In this document: piece after piece, positions 26,509-37,144 of the stretch
How the letters are laid out: each line of letters starts with the position of its first letter
Position numbering within the stretch: the first letter of the stretch is position 1
Assembly: GCF_018282115.1 (NCBI RefSeq)
Contig: NZ_CP054306.1
Span: 2,465,488 to 2,529,487, forward strand
DNA length: 64,000 nucleotides
DNA from: Synechocystis sp. PCC 7338
GTDB lineage: Bacteria; Cyanobacteriota; Cyanobacteriia; Cyanobacteriales; Microcystaceae
Direction: 5' to 3'
Position numbers and translations under genes: made by a program
Notes under the pieces: generated by a model
The model's input: only the letters and a program-made list of their open reading frames with translations
The model's database searches: none
Told to the model about the DNA's origin: nothing

Positions 26509-27510
26509 ATGACTATGCAAACGATGAATGCTAATGACTCTACCCTCACCCAAGAAAAAACTGCTTTTTTAGCCATTGAAAATGTTAGTAAAGTTTATCC
26601 CACTGCCCAGGGATCCTACACAGTGTTAGATGGGGTCAATTTAGAGGTCAAACAGGGAGAATTTATTTGTGTAATTGGCCATTCCGGCTGCGGTAAATCT
26701 ACACTTTTGAATATGGTTTCTGGGTTTAATCAACCCACTGGCGGTACCGTTAAGCTGAAAAATCAGTTAATTACGGCCCCGGGCCCTGACCGGATGATGG
26801 TTTTCCAAAATTATTGTTTACTACCCTGGAAATCTGCTTATGATAATGTTTCTCTAGCGGTGGAATCAGTTTACCCGGACAAATCCAAAACAGAAAAAGA
26901 GGAATTGGTTGGCCACTACCTCGAAATGGTGGGTTTGACAGAAGCGGCCCAAAAGAAGCCTGGTCAAATTTCCGGGGGGATGAAGCAACGTGTGGCGATC
27001 GCCAGAGCTTTGGCCATTTCTCCAGAGGTTTTGATCTTAGATGAACCCTTTGGAGCGTTGGATGCTATTACCAAAGAAGAACTACAGGAAGAATTATTAA
27101 AAATTTGGCGAGAAAATAATCTGACTGTGTTGATGATTACCCACGACATTGATGAAGCCTTATTCCTAGCCGATCGCCTAGTGATGATGACCAATGGCCC
27201 CGCCGCCAAAATTGGTGAAATTCTGGATATTCCCTTTGACCGTCCCCGTAACCGCAGTCAGATTACCGATGATCCTAAATATTATCAACTACGTAATTAT
27301 GCCCTGGATTTTCTTTACCATCGTTATGCCCACGATGATGACGATGACCTCAAAGAGGATAAACCCAATCCCGGTTTGTTGTTCAAAAAGGTTATGGCTG
27401 GAGCCCTAGGACTGGCGGCGATCGCCTTGGTGGGCATTGGTTTAGTACAAACCTTTGGTTCCAGGGGAAACAGTGGCCCCACTCCCGCAGTGGAATCTTC
27501 TGAAAACTAA
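26509..27510 (+). CDS. nrtD: Nitrate ABC transporter ATPase NrtD with membrane tail
   Basis: A 333-residue ABC ATPase: Walker A GHSGCGKST, signature ISGGMKQR, Walker B VLILDEP and ITHDIDEAL. The ATPase proper ends near residue 270. Then comes a highly acidic linker (HDDDDDLKED, about 274-284) and a clear transmembrane helix at about 295-316 (VMAGALGLAAIALVGIGLVQTF) with a short Ser/Pro-rich end. NrtD proteins known from other cyanobacteria stop near 275 residues, so the tail is an extension. It may tether the subunit to the membrane near NrtB. Confidence 0.94.
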   Translation: MTMQTMNANDSTLTQEKTAFLAIENVSKVYPTAQGSYTVLDGVNLEVKQGEFICVIGHSGCGKSTLLNMVSGFNQPTGGTVKLKNQLITAPGPDRMMVFQNYCLLPWKSAYDNVSLAVESVYPDKSKTEKEELVGHYLEMVGLTEAAQKKPGQISGGMKQRVAIARALAISPEVLILDEPFGALDAITKEELQEELLKIWRENNLTVLMITHDIDEALFLADRLVMMTNGPAAKIGEILDIPFDRPRNRSQITDDPKYYQLRNYALDFLYHRYAHDDDDDLKEDKPNPGLLFKKVMAGALGLAAIALVGIGLVQTFGSRGNSGPTPAVESSEN

Positions 27511-27603
27511 TTAACCCACCTAGATTATTTAATATTTTGACTATTGCCTAACGCTCACTACTCCTCTGCTTGGGCCGAAAATTTACAATTAGCCCCTAAG
27601 ACA

Positions 27604-27873
27604 ATGTCAATCATCAACGACTCCGATAACGCTCTCACTCCGGCCGTAAATATTTCTAAAGACGACAATAATCAGCTTTGTTACTATCGTAATAGTGGCA
27701 ATAAATTACAACAAATAATTATTGATGGCACCTGGAAAAAGGAAAAATTAATTTTTCCTGGAGAACAATTATTATTTTGGGCTCACCCCCAGGATCAATT
27801 AACCGTTAAGATTTTTCAATCTGATCGAGTGCTGGTCGATTCCATTACCTGCGACCGTCTTTTGGTGCACTGA
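27604..27873 (+). CDS. DUF1830 small protein in the nitrate operon
   Basis: From the ATG at 27604 the protein has 89 residues (a TTG at 27544 would add 20). The core, LCYYRNSGNKLQQ, then FPGEQLLFWAHPQ and SDRVLVDSITCDRLLV, matches the cyanobacterial DUF1830 family. No signal or membrane segment. It lies between nrtD and narB on the same strand, so it is probably co-expressed with them. Function is unknown; a small beta-rich protein beside a nitrate transporter could be an accessory or regulatory partner, but that is inference. Confidence 0.78.
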   Translation: MSIINDSDNALTPAVNISKDDNNQLCYYRNSGNKLQQIIIDGTWKKEKLIFPGEQLLFWAHPQDQLTVKIFQSDRVLVDSITCDRLLVH

Positions 27874-28089
27874 TGGAGAGCTGTTAAACTTAATTAGCTT
27901 CGGCTACTTCGGCAAGGTTATTGCTTAGGCCCAGATCTTCTCACTCAAACTCCGATCAGAGTGGGTAAGAACCGTCAATTTTTCTGACATCGGCCGTAAA
28001 TCCAATAAAACAGGCCGGCAGGAAATTTTCGGAGCTTTTAAAATCTATTTTTAATCACATTTATTTTAAAATCAACCGTTGATACTTTA

Positions 28090-30234
28090 ATGGATGCTTT
28101 AGCCATTCTTCCCCCCACCAGAACCATTTGTCCCTACTGTGGGGTTGGCTGTGGCTTGGAAGCCGTTGCTAGTCCTCAAAAATCAGCGGTTCAATCCAGC
28201 AATAGCTATAAAATAAGAGGCGATCGCCAACATCCTTCGAGCCAGGGAATGGTCTGTGTCAAAGGGGCTACGGTAATGGAGTCGATGGATAAACAGCGAT
28301 TACTTTACCCCATGTTTCGGTCAAGTTTAGACCAGCCGCTGCAACGAATTAGCTGGGAAACAGCTCTGGAAATTATTGTTGATAAAGTCCAACAAGTTAA
28401 GCAGACTTTGGGCGTGAATGGTTTGTGTATGTACGCCTCTGGGCAAATGCAAACAGAGGATTACTATATAGCCCAAAAGCTATTTAAAGGTTGTTTGGGT
28501 ACTAATAATTTTGACACAAACTCCCGTCTTTGTATGTCTTCAGCGGTTTCAGCTTATGGCTTGAGCTTTGGTTCCGATGGTCCTCCCTGTTGTTACGAAG
28601 ATTTAGAACTAACCGATTGTGCTTTTTTAATTGGCACCAATACCGCCGACTGCCATCCCATTATTTTTAATCGTTTACGCAAACATCACAAACAAAATAC
28701 CCACGTTAAATTAATTGTGGTAGATCCACGTTATACTGCCACGGCGGAGGTTGCTGATTTACATTTAGCGATTAATCCTGGCACTGATATTTCTTTGCTC
28801 CATGGTATTGCCTATTTACTAAAAAAGTGGAATTTAATTGACCAAAAATTCATTGATAACCATACCCAAGATTTTGAACATTATTGTCAAGTTATTAGCC
28901 ATTATACTCCGGAAAAAGTTACCCAAATTTGCGGCATTAGTTTGGAACAATTAGAAACCGTTGCTCGCTATTGGGGCAATGCTAGAACAGTGCTTTCCCT
29001 TTGGTCTATGGGCCTTAATCAATCATCTCAAGGCACCGCTAAAAGTCGTTGTTTAATTAATCTTCATTTACTTACTGGTCAGATTGGTAAACCAGGGAGC
29101 GGTCCTTTTTCACTTACTGGTCAACCCAACGCCATGGGGGGTAGGGAAGCTGGGGGATTATCCCATCTACTGCCTGGTTATCGCTCTATTCAAAATGCCC
29201 AGCACCGCCAAGAAGTGGAACAACTTTGGCAAATTCCCCCCGGTCGCATCGATGCTCAGCCCGGTTTATCGGCGTGGGAAATGTTTATGGGACTGGAAAC
29301 TCAACAAGTTGGTTTGCTATGGATTGTGGCCACCAATCCAGTGGTCAGTATGCCAGATTTAGAAAGAGTTAAAAATGCCCTGCGGCGATCGCCATTTACC
29401 ATCCACCAGGATGCATATTTCCCCACCGAAACAGCGGCATATGCCCATTTAGTTCTGCCAGCAGCTCAATGGAGTGAAAAAACGGGTACGATGACCAATT
29501 CAGAACGGAGAGTTACCCTGTCTCCTGCGTTCCGTTCTCCTCCTGGGGAAAGCAGACCTGATTGGGAAATTTTTGCTGAAGTGGGACGCAGACTCGGTTT
29601 TGAAGCACAATTTAATTTTCCTGATGCGGCGGCTGTCCATTCGGAGTACGTACAATTAACCGCCGGTAGATTGTGTGACCAATCGGGTATAAGCTACGGC
29701 GCCTTGGAAAGATTTGGTCCCCTCCAATGGCCCTGCCCCAGTGCCGAACATGAAAAGGAAATTTCAAGTTCCAAAAGACTGTACACCGACCACAAATTTT
29801 GCACAACAACCGGTAAGGCAAACTTTTGCTTAGACCATAGTCAAGGATTAGCTGAACCGGTCGATCTCGACTATCCTTTTGTTCTCACCAACGGTCGTCT
29901 TTATGGTCATTGGCATACCCAAACCCGCACTGGCCACATTGAGAAAATCAAAAAAATGCATCCTAAGCCCATACTGGAAATGCATCCCAAAGACGCAGAA
30001 AAGTTGAGAATTAAAAGTCAAGATTTAGTCTCAGTTAAGTCTCGACGGGGTTCCGCTCAGCTAGAGGTTTTAGTTACTAGGGCCATTGCTCCTGGTACGG
30101 TTTTTATGCCCATGCACTGGGGCTTTTTATGGCAAGATAACGCAGAGGTTAATACCTTGACTCATCCCACCGCTTGCCCAATTTCTAAACAGCCAGAATT
30201 GAAAGCCTGTGCTGTTAATGTGAAGCCCCTTTAA
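28090..30234 (+). CDS. narB: Ferredoxin-dependent nitrate reductase NarB
   Basis: A 714-residue molybdopterin enzyme that reduces nitrate to nitrite with ferredoxin. The N-terminal [4Fe-4S] motif is CPYCGVGC plus a fourth Cys in GMVCVKG. The Mo-bis-MGD region has [15 protein letters not shown] (Cys ligand), and the C-terminal MGD-binding part has [17 protein letters not shown] and [11 protein letters not shown]. The length is normal for the cyanobacterial assimilatory enzyme. It follows the transporter genes after a 216-bp gap and is followed by narM 9 bp later. Confidence 0.97.
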   Translation: MDALAILPPTRTICPYCGVGCGLEAVASPQKSAVQSSNSYKIRGDRQHPSSQGMVCVKGATVMESMDKQRLLYPMFRSSLDQPLQRISWETALEIIVDKVQQVKQTLGVNGLCMYASGQMQTEDYYIAQKLFKGCLGTNNFDTNSRLCMSSAVSAYGLSFGSDGPPCCYEDLELTDCAFLIGTNTADCHPIIFNRLRKHHKQNTHVKLIVVDPRYTATAEVADLHLAINPGTDISLLHGIAYLLKKWNLIDQKFIDNHTQDFEHYCQVISHYTPEKVTQICGISLEQLETVARYWGNARTVLSLWSMGLNQSSQGTAKSRCLINLHLLTGQIGKPGSGPFSLTGQPNAMGGREAGGLSHLLPGYRSIQNAQHRQEVEQLWQIPPGRIDAQPGLSAWEMFMGLETQQVGLLWIVATNPVVSMPDLERVKNALRRSPFTIHQDAYFPTETAAYAHLVLPAAQWSEKTGTMTNSERRVTLSPAFRSPPGESRPDWEIFAEVGRRLGFEAQFNFPDAAAVHSEYVQLTAGRLCDQSGISYGALERFGPLQWPCPSAEHEKEISSSKRLYTDHKFCTTTGKANFCLDHSQGLAEPVDLDYPFVLTNGRLYGHWHTQTRTGHIEKIKKMHPKPILEMHPKDAEKLRIKSQDLVSVKSRRGSAQLEVLVTRAIAPGTVFMPMHWGFLWQDNAEVNTLTHPTACPISKQPELKACAVNVKPL

Positions 30235-30243
30235 TACAAAGTG

Positions 30244-30714
30244 ATGATGTTTTTTCAATTTGAAGCCGATTTTGTTGATTCCCTCCGCTGTATTCCTATG
30301 GTTGTGCGCTATAAACTAGACACCTGTGGCGTTAAATTGAAACTAAGTCATTGGCATCAACTAAGTTTTGCTCAAAGGCAGTATTTAACTGAAGCTAACT
30401 GCGAAACACTGGCAGAAGTTAGCCAATATGGTGAAAAGTTGCAAAACTGGGTTACGGAATTAACTGGTCAGCCAGCTTCTACACTGTCAGTACCTGATTT
30501 GCCCGAATGGTTAAATACTGATCAAATTCCAGCTCAGATATTAACGGAACTAGCCAATAAGTTACCCTCTGTGCAATCTCCCGGCATTACGTTGACCCAA
30601 TGGCAATCCCTAACCCCTTTGCAAAGATTTGCTTTAATTAAACTAAGTCGTGCTAGCCACGAAAATCGTAACTTTCTACCAGCTATCAAGGAGTTTGGTC
30701 TTATGCCAAGCTAA
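30244..30714 (+). CDS. narM: Nitrate reductase-associated protein NarM (TIGR02664)
   Basis: A roughly 156-residue soluble protein matching the nitrate reductase-associated family, required for nitrate reductase activity in Synechococcus elongatus. Recognisable parts are MVVRYKLDTCGVKLKLSHWHQL near the N-terminus (split by its two strands) and the C-terminal LTPLQRFALIKLSR. It begins about 9 bp after narB, so translation is probably coupled. GTG 30241, ATG 30244 and ATG 30247 are all possible starts. It is likely to help assemble or deliver the NarB cofactor. Confidence 0.88.
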   Translation: MMFFQFEADFVDSLRCIPMVVRYKLDTCGVKLKLSHWHQLSFAQRQYLTEANCETLAEVSQYGEKLQNWVTELTGQPASTLSVPDLPEWLNTDQIPAQILTELANKLPSVQSPGITLTQWQSLTPLQRFALIKLSRASHENRNFLPAIKEFGLMPS

Positions 30715-30786
30715 TAAAAAAGTTACAATTCGTTAATTTCCCTCCCATTGAGTTAGTTTAAGATCGACTGGTGTTTATCAAATTAT

Positions 30787-33321
30787 TTATTTAAAAATTG
30801 CTGGCTCCGATTTGCGTGGATAAAATTTCAAGGTGATCGCTGTAATGATTAATGTTAACCAAGCAATAAAACTGATCAGGTTTGCCCAGGTTAGACCAGT
30901 GAACTTGACTTGGATTCGGTGTTTGCCCGGACTCAAATTAAGGCTGAGTAAATTAAAGTCTCGATAATTAGTAAAAAATCCTGCCGTCGATTGATTATCC
31001 ACCACGACTTGTTGCATGTCAGGATAGTATAGGATCGGTAACTGCACTAGCCCTGCTTCCGTCGGTATTTCAACTTCGCAGTTAGTGACAATTCCCTTTT
31101 GGCTACACATTTCCTTAGTTTCATAGACAGGTAGAAGGGTATTTTGGGCTGAGAAATCGTCAAAATATAGATGATCCATTCTGATATAGAGAGGATTACC
31201 ATCTGTGGTTTCCCCATCAATAATGAACTTTAACTCAAAGGCATTGCCAGCTAGTTTAATGTCCGTAAAAGGAATTTCTACTTTTAATTCTTCCTGGGTC
31301 AACGGAATGGAAGTTAAGGGTTGTTGATCAACAAAAATTATTAAATTAGCTTGGTTTTTAATTTTATCCATGGGAACCCTACCCTGTAAAATTAGGGTGG
31401 GTTTTTCGGTTTCTGGCCAGGCGGGATAGGGAATATCTACATCAATGGGCAAGGGGCCATTAATGAACACATCCCAGGAAAGGTAACCAGGAATCCAGTC
31501 GGGATGGAGCAGTTGCAACTCAGCTTTGCCATATATATTTTCCACTGCTGATTGGGACTTTGTACTCACAGGAACGGATTTGTTGGGCAAGCGATAGAGA
31601 TAATCCAAAGCGCCAGAATAACGGAAGAGGGGATCTTGTAATAACTCTTCCACAGTCACTGTGCCCCGGGGAATGGGTAACCAAGGACGGCTAGCAATGA
31701 CAATAATTAAAATTCCTAAGATTAAATGGCGACTGCGTAGTCTTTCTCGAAAAATTAGAATAATAGCCAACGTAGTTAACAAAGCCCCAGACCACATGAC
31801 ATGGGTCAAAAAACGAAAAGTAAATTGGGTTACCCATAACTGTCGGGGTAACAGATTCCAAATATTAACGGGACTCCAAGTTAGAAATATAGCTAGTATA
31901 AATATGCTCAGTAGAGGAGTCAGCCATGGTTGCGATCGCCATAACCGTCGAGGCAATGATTTACCAGCAAAAACAAAGTAAATTACTGTGCCAAAGCCGG
32001 CTAAAAGAATCCACCCCACAGCAGCATGAAAACCGTAGGTGGGAGCAATACCGAGTTCCGTTGGTTGATGGGGTAGGGAGTCGGGGGCTAATAAATTGGC
32101 GATCGGGGTGATATCGGTGGTGTTAAAGGGATTGATAGCTTCAATTTGCCGACGAATGGCTAGACTGCTAGATTCCAGAGCCACGGGAGCCAAAAAGTAG
32201 AGAGCTAACAACCAAGCCCAGATGTAACTTACACTAATATAAATAACTCCTTTTTGCCAATGTTTAGGTTTATTTTTTATTAGAAAAATTCCACCTAATA
32301 AAGCAATGAAAATAGTTGTGTAAACAAAGGTAATAATATGGGTTAACCCTAGGGCACACCAGGCCAAAGTTCCCAAAATTAAATAACGATAATGGGGATA
32401 ATAAAAAGTTTGAATAACGTAAAATAAAACAATGGCCAAAATTCCCTGGGCGATCGCCTCGGTAAAAGCACCCCTAGCATGGACATTGTTAAGGAAGTAG
32501 GGGGCAGACATATAGGCAACTCCCCCCAAAATGGCAGCAATTTGAGAGCGGGTAAAGAAAAAACCCAGACGATAGATGAAAATCCCCCCCAACCAAAGAG
32601 CAGACCAAAGCAAAATTTTATAGGCAGTATAGGGATTTGTGGGAGTCAAAAACTTGTAAATTATAGCCCCCAGAAAATAGGGCAGTTGACTATAAAATTG
32701 AAACCCAGGATAGCGAAAACCAAAATTCTCTAAAGGAGCTACCCTCAGAGGAAATTGTCCTTCCTCTAGGGCCATTCTGCCCTGGACAATGTAACCAATG
32801 TGGGAAGTGTGGTCGTTGATGGAAAAAATTATCTTTGCCGATGCCATGGGGGCCATCCAAGCCAAGGCAATCAGAGCTAGTAAAACATAGGTGAGAATGG
32901 CAATGCGATTTTTATAATTAAAAGCGCCAATTTTTCGCCAAATTGCCATGGTAGTAACAGGCTTGATCCAATCAAGCAAATACTGATGAAAAGTTACTCC
33001 AAAAAGTAATAAACTAAGGATGATTAAGTTACGTCTTAAGGCTTGCAAATCGGCCGCACTAAGCTTCGGTTCTAGAATCCCCCAATAACCCACTAACCCT
33101 AAAGCTAAACCTGTGACAAGGCATAATAAAGCAAGGATAAAAAGGGGGTTATTTTTATGAATAATGAGGAATTTAAATTTTTTTAAAATGCCAGCTTCCT
33201 GAGAGAGCAGAAAAAATCCAATCAATAAAATAACAGCTAAACCAAAACCGATTACAGGAATTAGCATTAGATTCAAGAATGACTCAGTTGGGGGCATTTC
33301 GGGCGACCGATAACGCCACAT
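30787..33321 (-). CDS. Large polytopic membrane protein, GT-C/YfhO-like
   Basis: An 844-residue membrane protein. The first 550 residues form 10 or more hydrophobic helices with a long loop carrying SINDHTSHIGYIVQGRMALEEG, resembling the active-site loop of GT-C glycosyltransferases or YfhO-type membrane proteins. The last 250 residues are a largely soluble beta-rich domain with a final helix (FIAWLTLIITAITLKFY). It probably transfers sugars from lipid carriers during polysaccharide or glycoprotein synthesis, an inference from the fold and the neighbouring FkbM and GT2 genes. A second ATG at 33297 is possible. Confidence 0.65.
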   Translation of the reverse strand: MWRYRSPEMPPTESFLNLMLIPVIGFGLAVILLIGFFLLSQEAGILKKFKFLIIHKNNPLFILALLCLVTGLALGLVGYWGILEPKLSAADLQALRRNLIILSLLLFGVTFHQYLLDWIKPVTTMAIWRKIGAFNYKNRIAILTYVLLALIALAWMAPMASAKIIFSINDHTSHIGYIVQGRMALEEGQFPLRVAPLENFGFRYPGFQFYSQLPYFLGAIIYKFLTPTNPYTAYKILLWSALWLGGIFIYRLGFFFTRSQIAAILGGVAYMSAPYFLNNVHARGAFTEAIAQGILAIVLFYVIQTFYYPHYRYLILGTLAWCALGLTHIITFVYTTIFIALLGGIFLIKNKPKHWQKGVIYISVSYIWAWLLALYFLAPVALESSSLAIRRQIEAINPFNTTDITPIANLLAPDSLPHQPTELGIAPTYGFHAAVGWILLAGFGTVIYFVFAGKSLPRRLWRSQPWLTPLLSIFILAIFLTWSPVNIWNLLPRQLWVTQFTFRFLTHVMWSGALLTTLAIILIFRERLRSRHLILGILIIVIASRPWLPIPRGTVTVEELLQDPLFRYSGALDYLYRLPNKSVPVSTKSQSAVENIYGKAELQLLHPDWIPGYLSWDVFINGPLPIDVDIPYPAWPETEKPTLILQGRVPMDKIKNQANLIIFVDQQPLTSIPLTQEELKVEIPFTDIKLAGNAFELKFIIDGETTDGNPLYIRMDHLYFDDFSAQNTLLPVYETKEMCSQKGIVTNCEVEIPTEAGLVQLPILYYPDMQQVVVDNQSTAGFFTNYRDFNLLSLNLSPGKHRIQVKFTGLTWANLISFIAWLTLIITAITLKFYPRKSEPAIFK

Positions 33322-33431
33322 AATATCATAGGGGATTGCATTTTTTAGCTGGTTCTAGATGGGGTTGATTTTTGTGGGAGAATGTTAGCCAACCTAAGGA
33401 TAAACCATCGGATTTTTTGGGACCCCCCCCT

Positions 33432-34340
33432 ATGCAAAAATTTTTCAAACAATTACGTCGCAAGCTTTTTGGCCTAGATGAGCAGGAAGCGGCCATGATC
33501 AAAGCCATTGCCGACACCAACGATTTAATTGCCGGTTTGCAAAAATCCTTTGACCACCTCCATCTGGACTACAGTCGGGCTTTGGTGGAAGTTGTGGCTC
33601 AAGCCCAACCCCAGACTACCCTAAGCTGTGAAATCAATGGAGTCCCCCTCAGGGTACCGGTGGAAATTTTACGGGCCTATGCCCATTGTTTGGAAACGTC
33701 CCAGGAGTTTAGTTTCACCTATTGCATAGAAAGTCACTGCGTCCATTGGTTGGGGCAATATCTAGGGCCGGGGGATGTGTTTTTCGACGTGGGGGCAGCC
33801 TATGGGGTGATTAGTATTCCTTTAGCTGAAATTGTGGGTGGTACGGGTCATATTTACGCCTTTGAACCGGCTCGCCAAACCCGCCATAGCCTGGAGCAAA
33901 TTATTAGGGGTAATCACCTGGAGCATATCACGGTACTTCCCCTGGCGATTGCCGATGAAACAGGGGAAGCGGAATTCATTGAGTACAGCACAGATAATCG
34001 TTTTTCCTGGGCGGCGGACACTTCCACTTTGGCCAAAGACGTGGAGCCGAGCTTGGATAACTATGCCACCTATACGGTGAAAATCACCACCATTGATAAA
34101 TTTGCTAAGGAAAATAATCTCCGCCCCAAGGCGATCAAAATCGACATTGAAGGCTTTGAACTGTATGCCCTCCAGGGGGCCATGGAAACGTTAAAAACCT
34201 GCCGCCCCTATCTTTGTATTGATATCCATGCCGATGTAAAAACAAAAAAATCAGCCTTATTGGGAGTTCGACCGCTGTTGGAAGGCCTTGGTTACCGTTG
34301 TGACAGCGATGGCCATACCCTTTTTGCTAGTCCCATGTAA
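33432..34340 (+). CDS. FkbM-family methyltransferase
   Basis: A 302-residue SAM-dependent methyltransferase of the FkbM type. The SAM-binding region is DVFFDVGAAYGVISIPLAEIVG (near residue 120), followed by YAFEPARQTRHSL, and the family signature KAIKIDIEGFELYALQGA lies near 245. Such enzymes O-methylate sugars or polyketides. I chose the ATG at 33432 over the upstream TTG at 33372. It is transcribed away from the GT-C-like gene, and its cluster suggests a surface polysaccharide or glycan substrate. Confidence 0.82.
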   Translation: MQKFFKQLRRKLFGLDEQEAAMIKAIADTNDLIAGLQKSFDHLHLDYSRALVEVVAQAQPQTTLSCEINGVPLRVPVEILRAYAHCLETSQEFSFTYCIESHCVHWLGQYLGPGDVFFDVGAAYGVISIPLAEIVGGTGHIYAFEPARQTRHSLEQIIRGNHLEHITVLPLAIADETGEAEFIEYSTDNRFSWAADTSTLAKDVEPSLDNYATYTVKITTIDKFAKENNLRPKAIKIDIEGFELYALQGAMETLKTCRPYLCIDIHADVKTKKSALLGVRPLLEGLGYRCDSDGHTLFASPM

Positions 34341-34498
34341 TCTCTACTTAGGCAATTAATGATCACCATGCTTTTGGCTAGACAAACTTGCGGAGGGACA
34401 ACGGGCCAGATAGAATTAGCCCCAGTTCTGAGAAGCGCCTGAGCAGGCCTTAATCAATACCCTAAATTGTCCGGGTTGGGAAAAATTGGGGCTCTGGG

Positions 34499-35500
34499 GT
34501 GTTTTCTCAGCCTATTTTTATCAAAATTTTAGCTAAATTAACGGTGTCAACCCCCTTTTCCAGTGCCTATCGTTTGGCGGTGCTAGTTCCTTGCCGTAAT
34601 GAAGCGTTGACCATCGCCCAGGTTGTAACTGATTTTCGCCAGCAGTTGCCCAATGCCGCCATCTATGTTTACGACAATTGTTCCACCGATAACACCGCCA
34701 CCGTCGCCCGCCAAGCAGGAGCCATCGTCCGCTATGAAAAACAACCAGGCAAAGGTAATGTGATCCGCCGCATGTTCGCTGATATTGAAGCGGATATTTA
34801 CATTTTGGTGGATGGGGACAATACCTATGAAGCCGAAGCGGTGGGTAGATTAATTGATCGCCTGATTAATGAACAGTTGGATATGGTGGTGGGAGCCCGG
34901 CGATCAGAATTTAAGGATAAGGAAGCCTACCGTTTTGGTCACCGCAGTGGCAATCAGTTCCTCAAGGGCATTGTGGAATTACAATTTGGAGCCCGGCTGA
35001 ACGATATGTTATCGGGCTACAGAATTTTTTCCCGCCGCTTCGTCAAGTGCTTTCCAGCCATTTCTAACGGCTTTGAAATTGAAACGGAATTGACCATTCA
35101 TACCCTGGAATTGCGCTTGCCTTTTGCAGAGGAACCGGTGTTATACCAATCCCGCCCTTCCGGTTCTGAAAGCAAGTTAAATACTATTAGTGATGGTTTT
35201 CGGGTTTTGGGCACTTCATTTTTACTGATGAAGGAAACCAGGCCGTTCTTGTTTTTTGGAGTTTTCTTTGCCCTTTTTTCTGGAGCGGCGATCGCCTTAA
35301 TGGTGCCGGTGCTGTGGACTTATCTAGAAACGGGACAAGTGCCTCGATTTCCCACGGTAATCATTGCCGCTTCTTTGATGTCTTTGGGCTTCGTTTTCTT
35401 TACCTGTGGCTTGATTTTAGACTCCGTTGCCCGGGGGCGGCGGGAACTTAAGCGTATGGCCTATTTAAGGATTCCCAGGGTGGAAATTAAGGAAATCTAG
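34499..35500 (+). CDS. Family 2 glycosyltransferase with two membrane helices
   Basis: A 333-residue inverting glycosyltransferase of the GT2/DPM-like kind: VLVPCRNEALTIAQVV, YDNCSTDNT and VDGDNTYEA (the DxD-type Asp pair), then MLSGYRIFSRRF. Two C-terminal hydrophobic helices (about 250-275 and 288-308) anchor it in the membrane. It probably makes a polyprenyl-phosphate sugar that could feed the GT-C-like protein at 30787-33321. The start is a GTG at 34499; no ATG is nearby. Confidence 0.82.
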   Translation: MFSQPIFIKILAKLTVSTPFSSAYRLAVLVPCRNEALTIAQVVTDFRQQLPNAAIYVYDNCSTDNTATVARQAGAIVRYEKQPGKGNVIRRMFADIEADIYILVDGDNTYEAEAVGRLIDRLINEQLDMVVGARRSEFKDKEAYRFGHRSGNQFLKGIVELQFGARLNDMLSGYRIFSRRFVKCFPAISNGFEIETELTIHTLELRLPFAEEPVLYQSRPSGSESKLNTISDGFRVLGTSFLLMKETRPFLFFGVFFALFSGAAIALMVPVLWTYLETGQVPRFPTVIIAASLMSLGFVFFTCGLILDSVARGRRELKRMAYLRIPRVEIKEI

Positions 35501-35558
35501 GGGCCAATCAAATTGTCTCAGCCATTAGCCCCTAAGAAAAAATTGAGTTGGAAAGATC

Positions 35559-37091
35559 TCAACCCTCAGCACCAGCTTCCTGATTTTTCAACAACGGAAA
35601 AGCAATCACATCCCGAATACTGGGGGAATCCGTTAGTAACATGACCAGGCGATCGATGCCAATGCCCAAACCACCGGTGGGGGGCATGCCATATTCCAAC
35701 GCAGTGAGGAAGTCTTCATCGACACTGTGGGCTTCTAAATCCCCCGCCGCTTTTTTGGCCGCTTGGGCTTCCAAGCGAGTTCTTTGATCAATGGGATCTG
35801 TCAACTCGGAAAAGCTATTAGCCAATTCTCGACCGTAAATAAAGAGTTCAAATCGTTCCACCAGCCCTGGTTTACTGCGATGGGGCTTGGCCAAGGGGGA
35901 AATTTCCACTGGAAAATCGGTGATGAAAGTTGGTTGCATTAACGTCCCTTCCACTTTTTGCTCAAAGGCCTGGTTTAACAAATGCCCCAGGGAAGGACAA
36001 TCTTCGGCCACGCCAATGCCTGCCTCGGCAGCGGCCTTTTTCGCTGTTTCTAAGTCGGTAAATTGATTAAAATCTACCCCCGTTGCTAACTTCACTGCTT
36101 CGTGCATTGTTATGCGTTTCCAGGGAGGAGTCAGGTCAATTTCCTCCCCTTGGTAGGTAATTTTCAGTGTGCCTAGCACCGATTGGGCTGCGGTGGTAAC
36201 GAGGGCTTCCGTCAAAGCCATCATCTCGTTATAGTCCACATAGGCTTGATAGACTTCAATGGAGGTAAATTCAGGATTATGCCTGGTGGAAACCCCTTCA
36301 TTGCGGAAAATACGACCCAGTTCAAAAACTTTTTCAAAGCCTCCTACCACCAATCGTTTCAGGTGCAGTTCCGTGGCAATGCGGAGATACAGAGGCATAT
36401 CCAGGGTGTTGTGGTGGGTGATAAAGGGTCTTGCCTCTGCACCGCCCGATTCTCCTTGTAAGACCGGAGTTTCAATTTCAATAAAGCCCTGTTCATCTAA
36501 GTAACGGCGGATGGCGGCGGTAATCTGGGCCCGGCGGCGGAACGTCTGACGCACGGTGGGGTTAACAATTAAATCCACGTAACGTTGGCGATAGCGCTTT
36601 TCCGTATCGGTTAAGCCGTGCCATTTATCCGGCAGGGGCAATAGGGATTTGGTGAGTACAGCATAGGTTTGCACATAAACCGACAATTCCCCCTTTTCCG
36701 TGCGCTTCAGGGTGCCCGTTACCCCCAAAATATCGCCCACGTCGGTGATTTTTTTCAGCAAATTAAAAGCGTTTTCCAACTCCGGCATGTGTTCCGTCAG
36801 CCGTTGCTTTTCCAAATAAAGTTGGATAGTACCGCTTTCATCCTGGAGGGTAAAAAAGGCCAATTTTCCCATGACCCGCCGCGCTAAAATTCGACCGGCG
36901 ATCGCCACTTTGAGGTCTACTTCTTCACCATTGGCCAGGTCTTGATAGGCTGCTTGAAGTTCCTTTGCTTGGTGGGTAACATCCCAGGTATAGGCGTAGG
37001 GATTAAGGCCGAGTTGTCGTAATTGTGCCGCTTTTTCTAGGCGGTTGGCACGGATTTCTTCGAGGCTGGAGTGGGAATGGGAATCGGCCAT
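35559..37091 (-). CDS. lysS: Lysyl-tRNA synthetase, class II
   Basis: A 510-residue class II aminoacyl-tRNA synthetase that charges tRNA-Lys. The N-terminal OB-fold anticodon-binding domain (residues 60-150, [19 protein letters not shown]) is followed by motif 2, [14 protein letters not shown], and motif 3, [15 protein letters not shown]. Length and motifs are normal. It begins 53 bp upstream of the small membrane protein gene's end and is convergent with the GT2 gene. Confidence 0.97.
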   Translation of the reverse strand: MADSHSHSSLEEIRANRLEKAAQLRQLGLNPYAYTWDVTHQAKELQAAYQDLANGEEVDLKVAIAGRILARRVMGKLAFFTLQDESGTIQLYLEKQRLTEHMPELENAFNLLKKITDVGDILGVTGTLKRTEKGELSVYVQTYAVLTKSLLPLPDKWHGLTDTEKRYRQRYVDLIVNPTVRQTFRRRAQITAAIRRYLDEQGFIEIETPVLQGESGGAEARPFITHHNTLDMPLYLRIATELHLKRLVVGGFEKVFELGRIFRNEGVSTRHNPEFTSIEVYQAYVDYNEMMALTEALVTTAAQSVLGTLKITYQGEEIDLTPPWKRITMHEAVKLATGVDFNQFTDLETAKKAAAEAGIGVAEDCPSLGHLLNQAFEQKVEGTLMQPTFITDFPVEISPLAKPHRSKPGLVERFELFIYGRELANSFSELTDPIDQRTRLEAQAAKKAAGDLEAHSVDEDFLTALEYGMPPTGGLGIGIDRLVMLLTDSPSIRDVIAFPLLKNQEAGAEG

Positions 37092-37144
37092 GGTGACGCA
37101 AACGGGAAAAATTAGAAATAAAATACCTTTGAACTATTTGCTGA

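Noticed and set aside
27900-28060. Imperfect inverted repeats between the DUF1830 gene and narB
   Set aside because: Pairing is weak, with several mismatches and no T-run; it gives no clear terminator or riboswitch.
34341-34498. Possible small RNA between the FkbM and GT2 genes
   Set aside because: GC-rich patches but no recognisable tRNA or small-RNA motif and no convincing promoter plus terminator pair.
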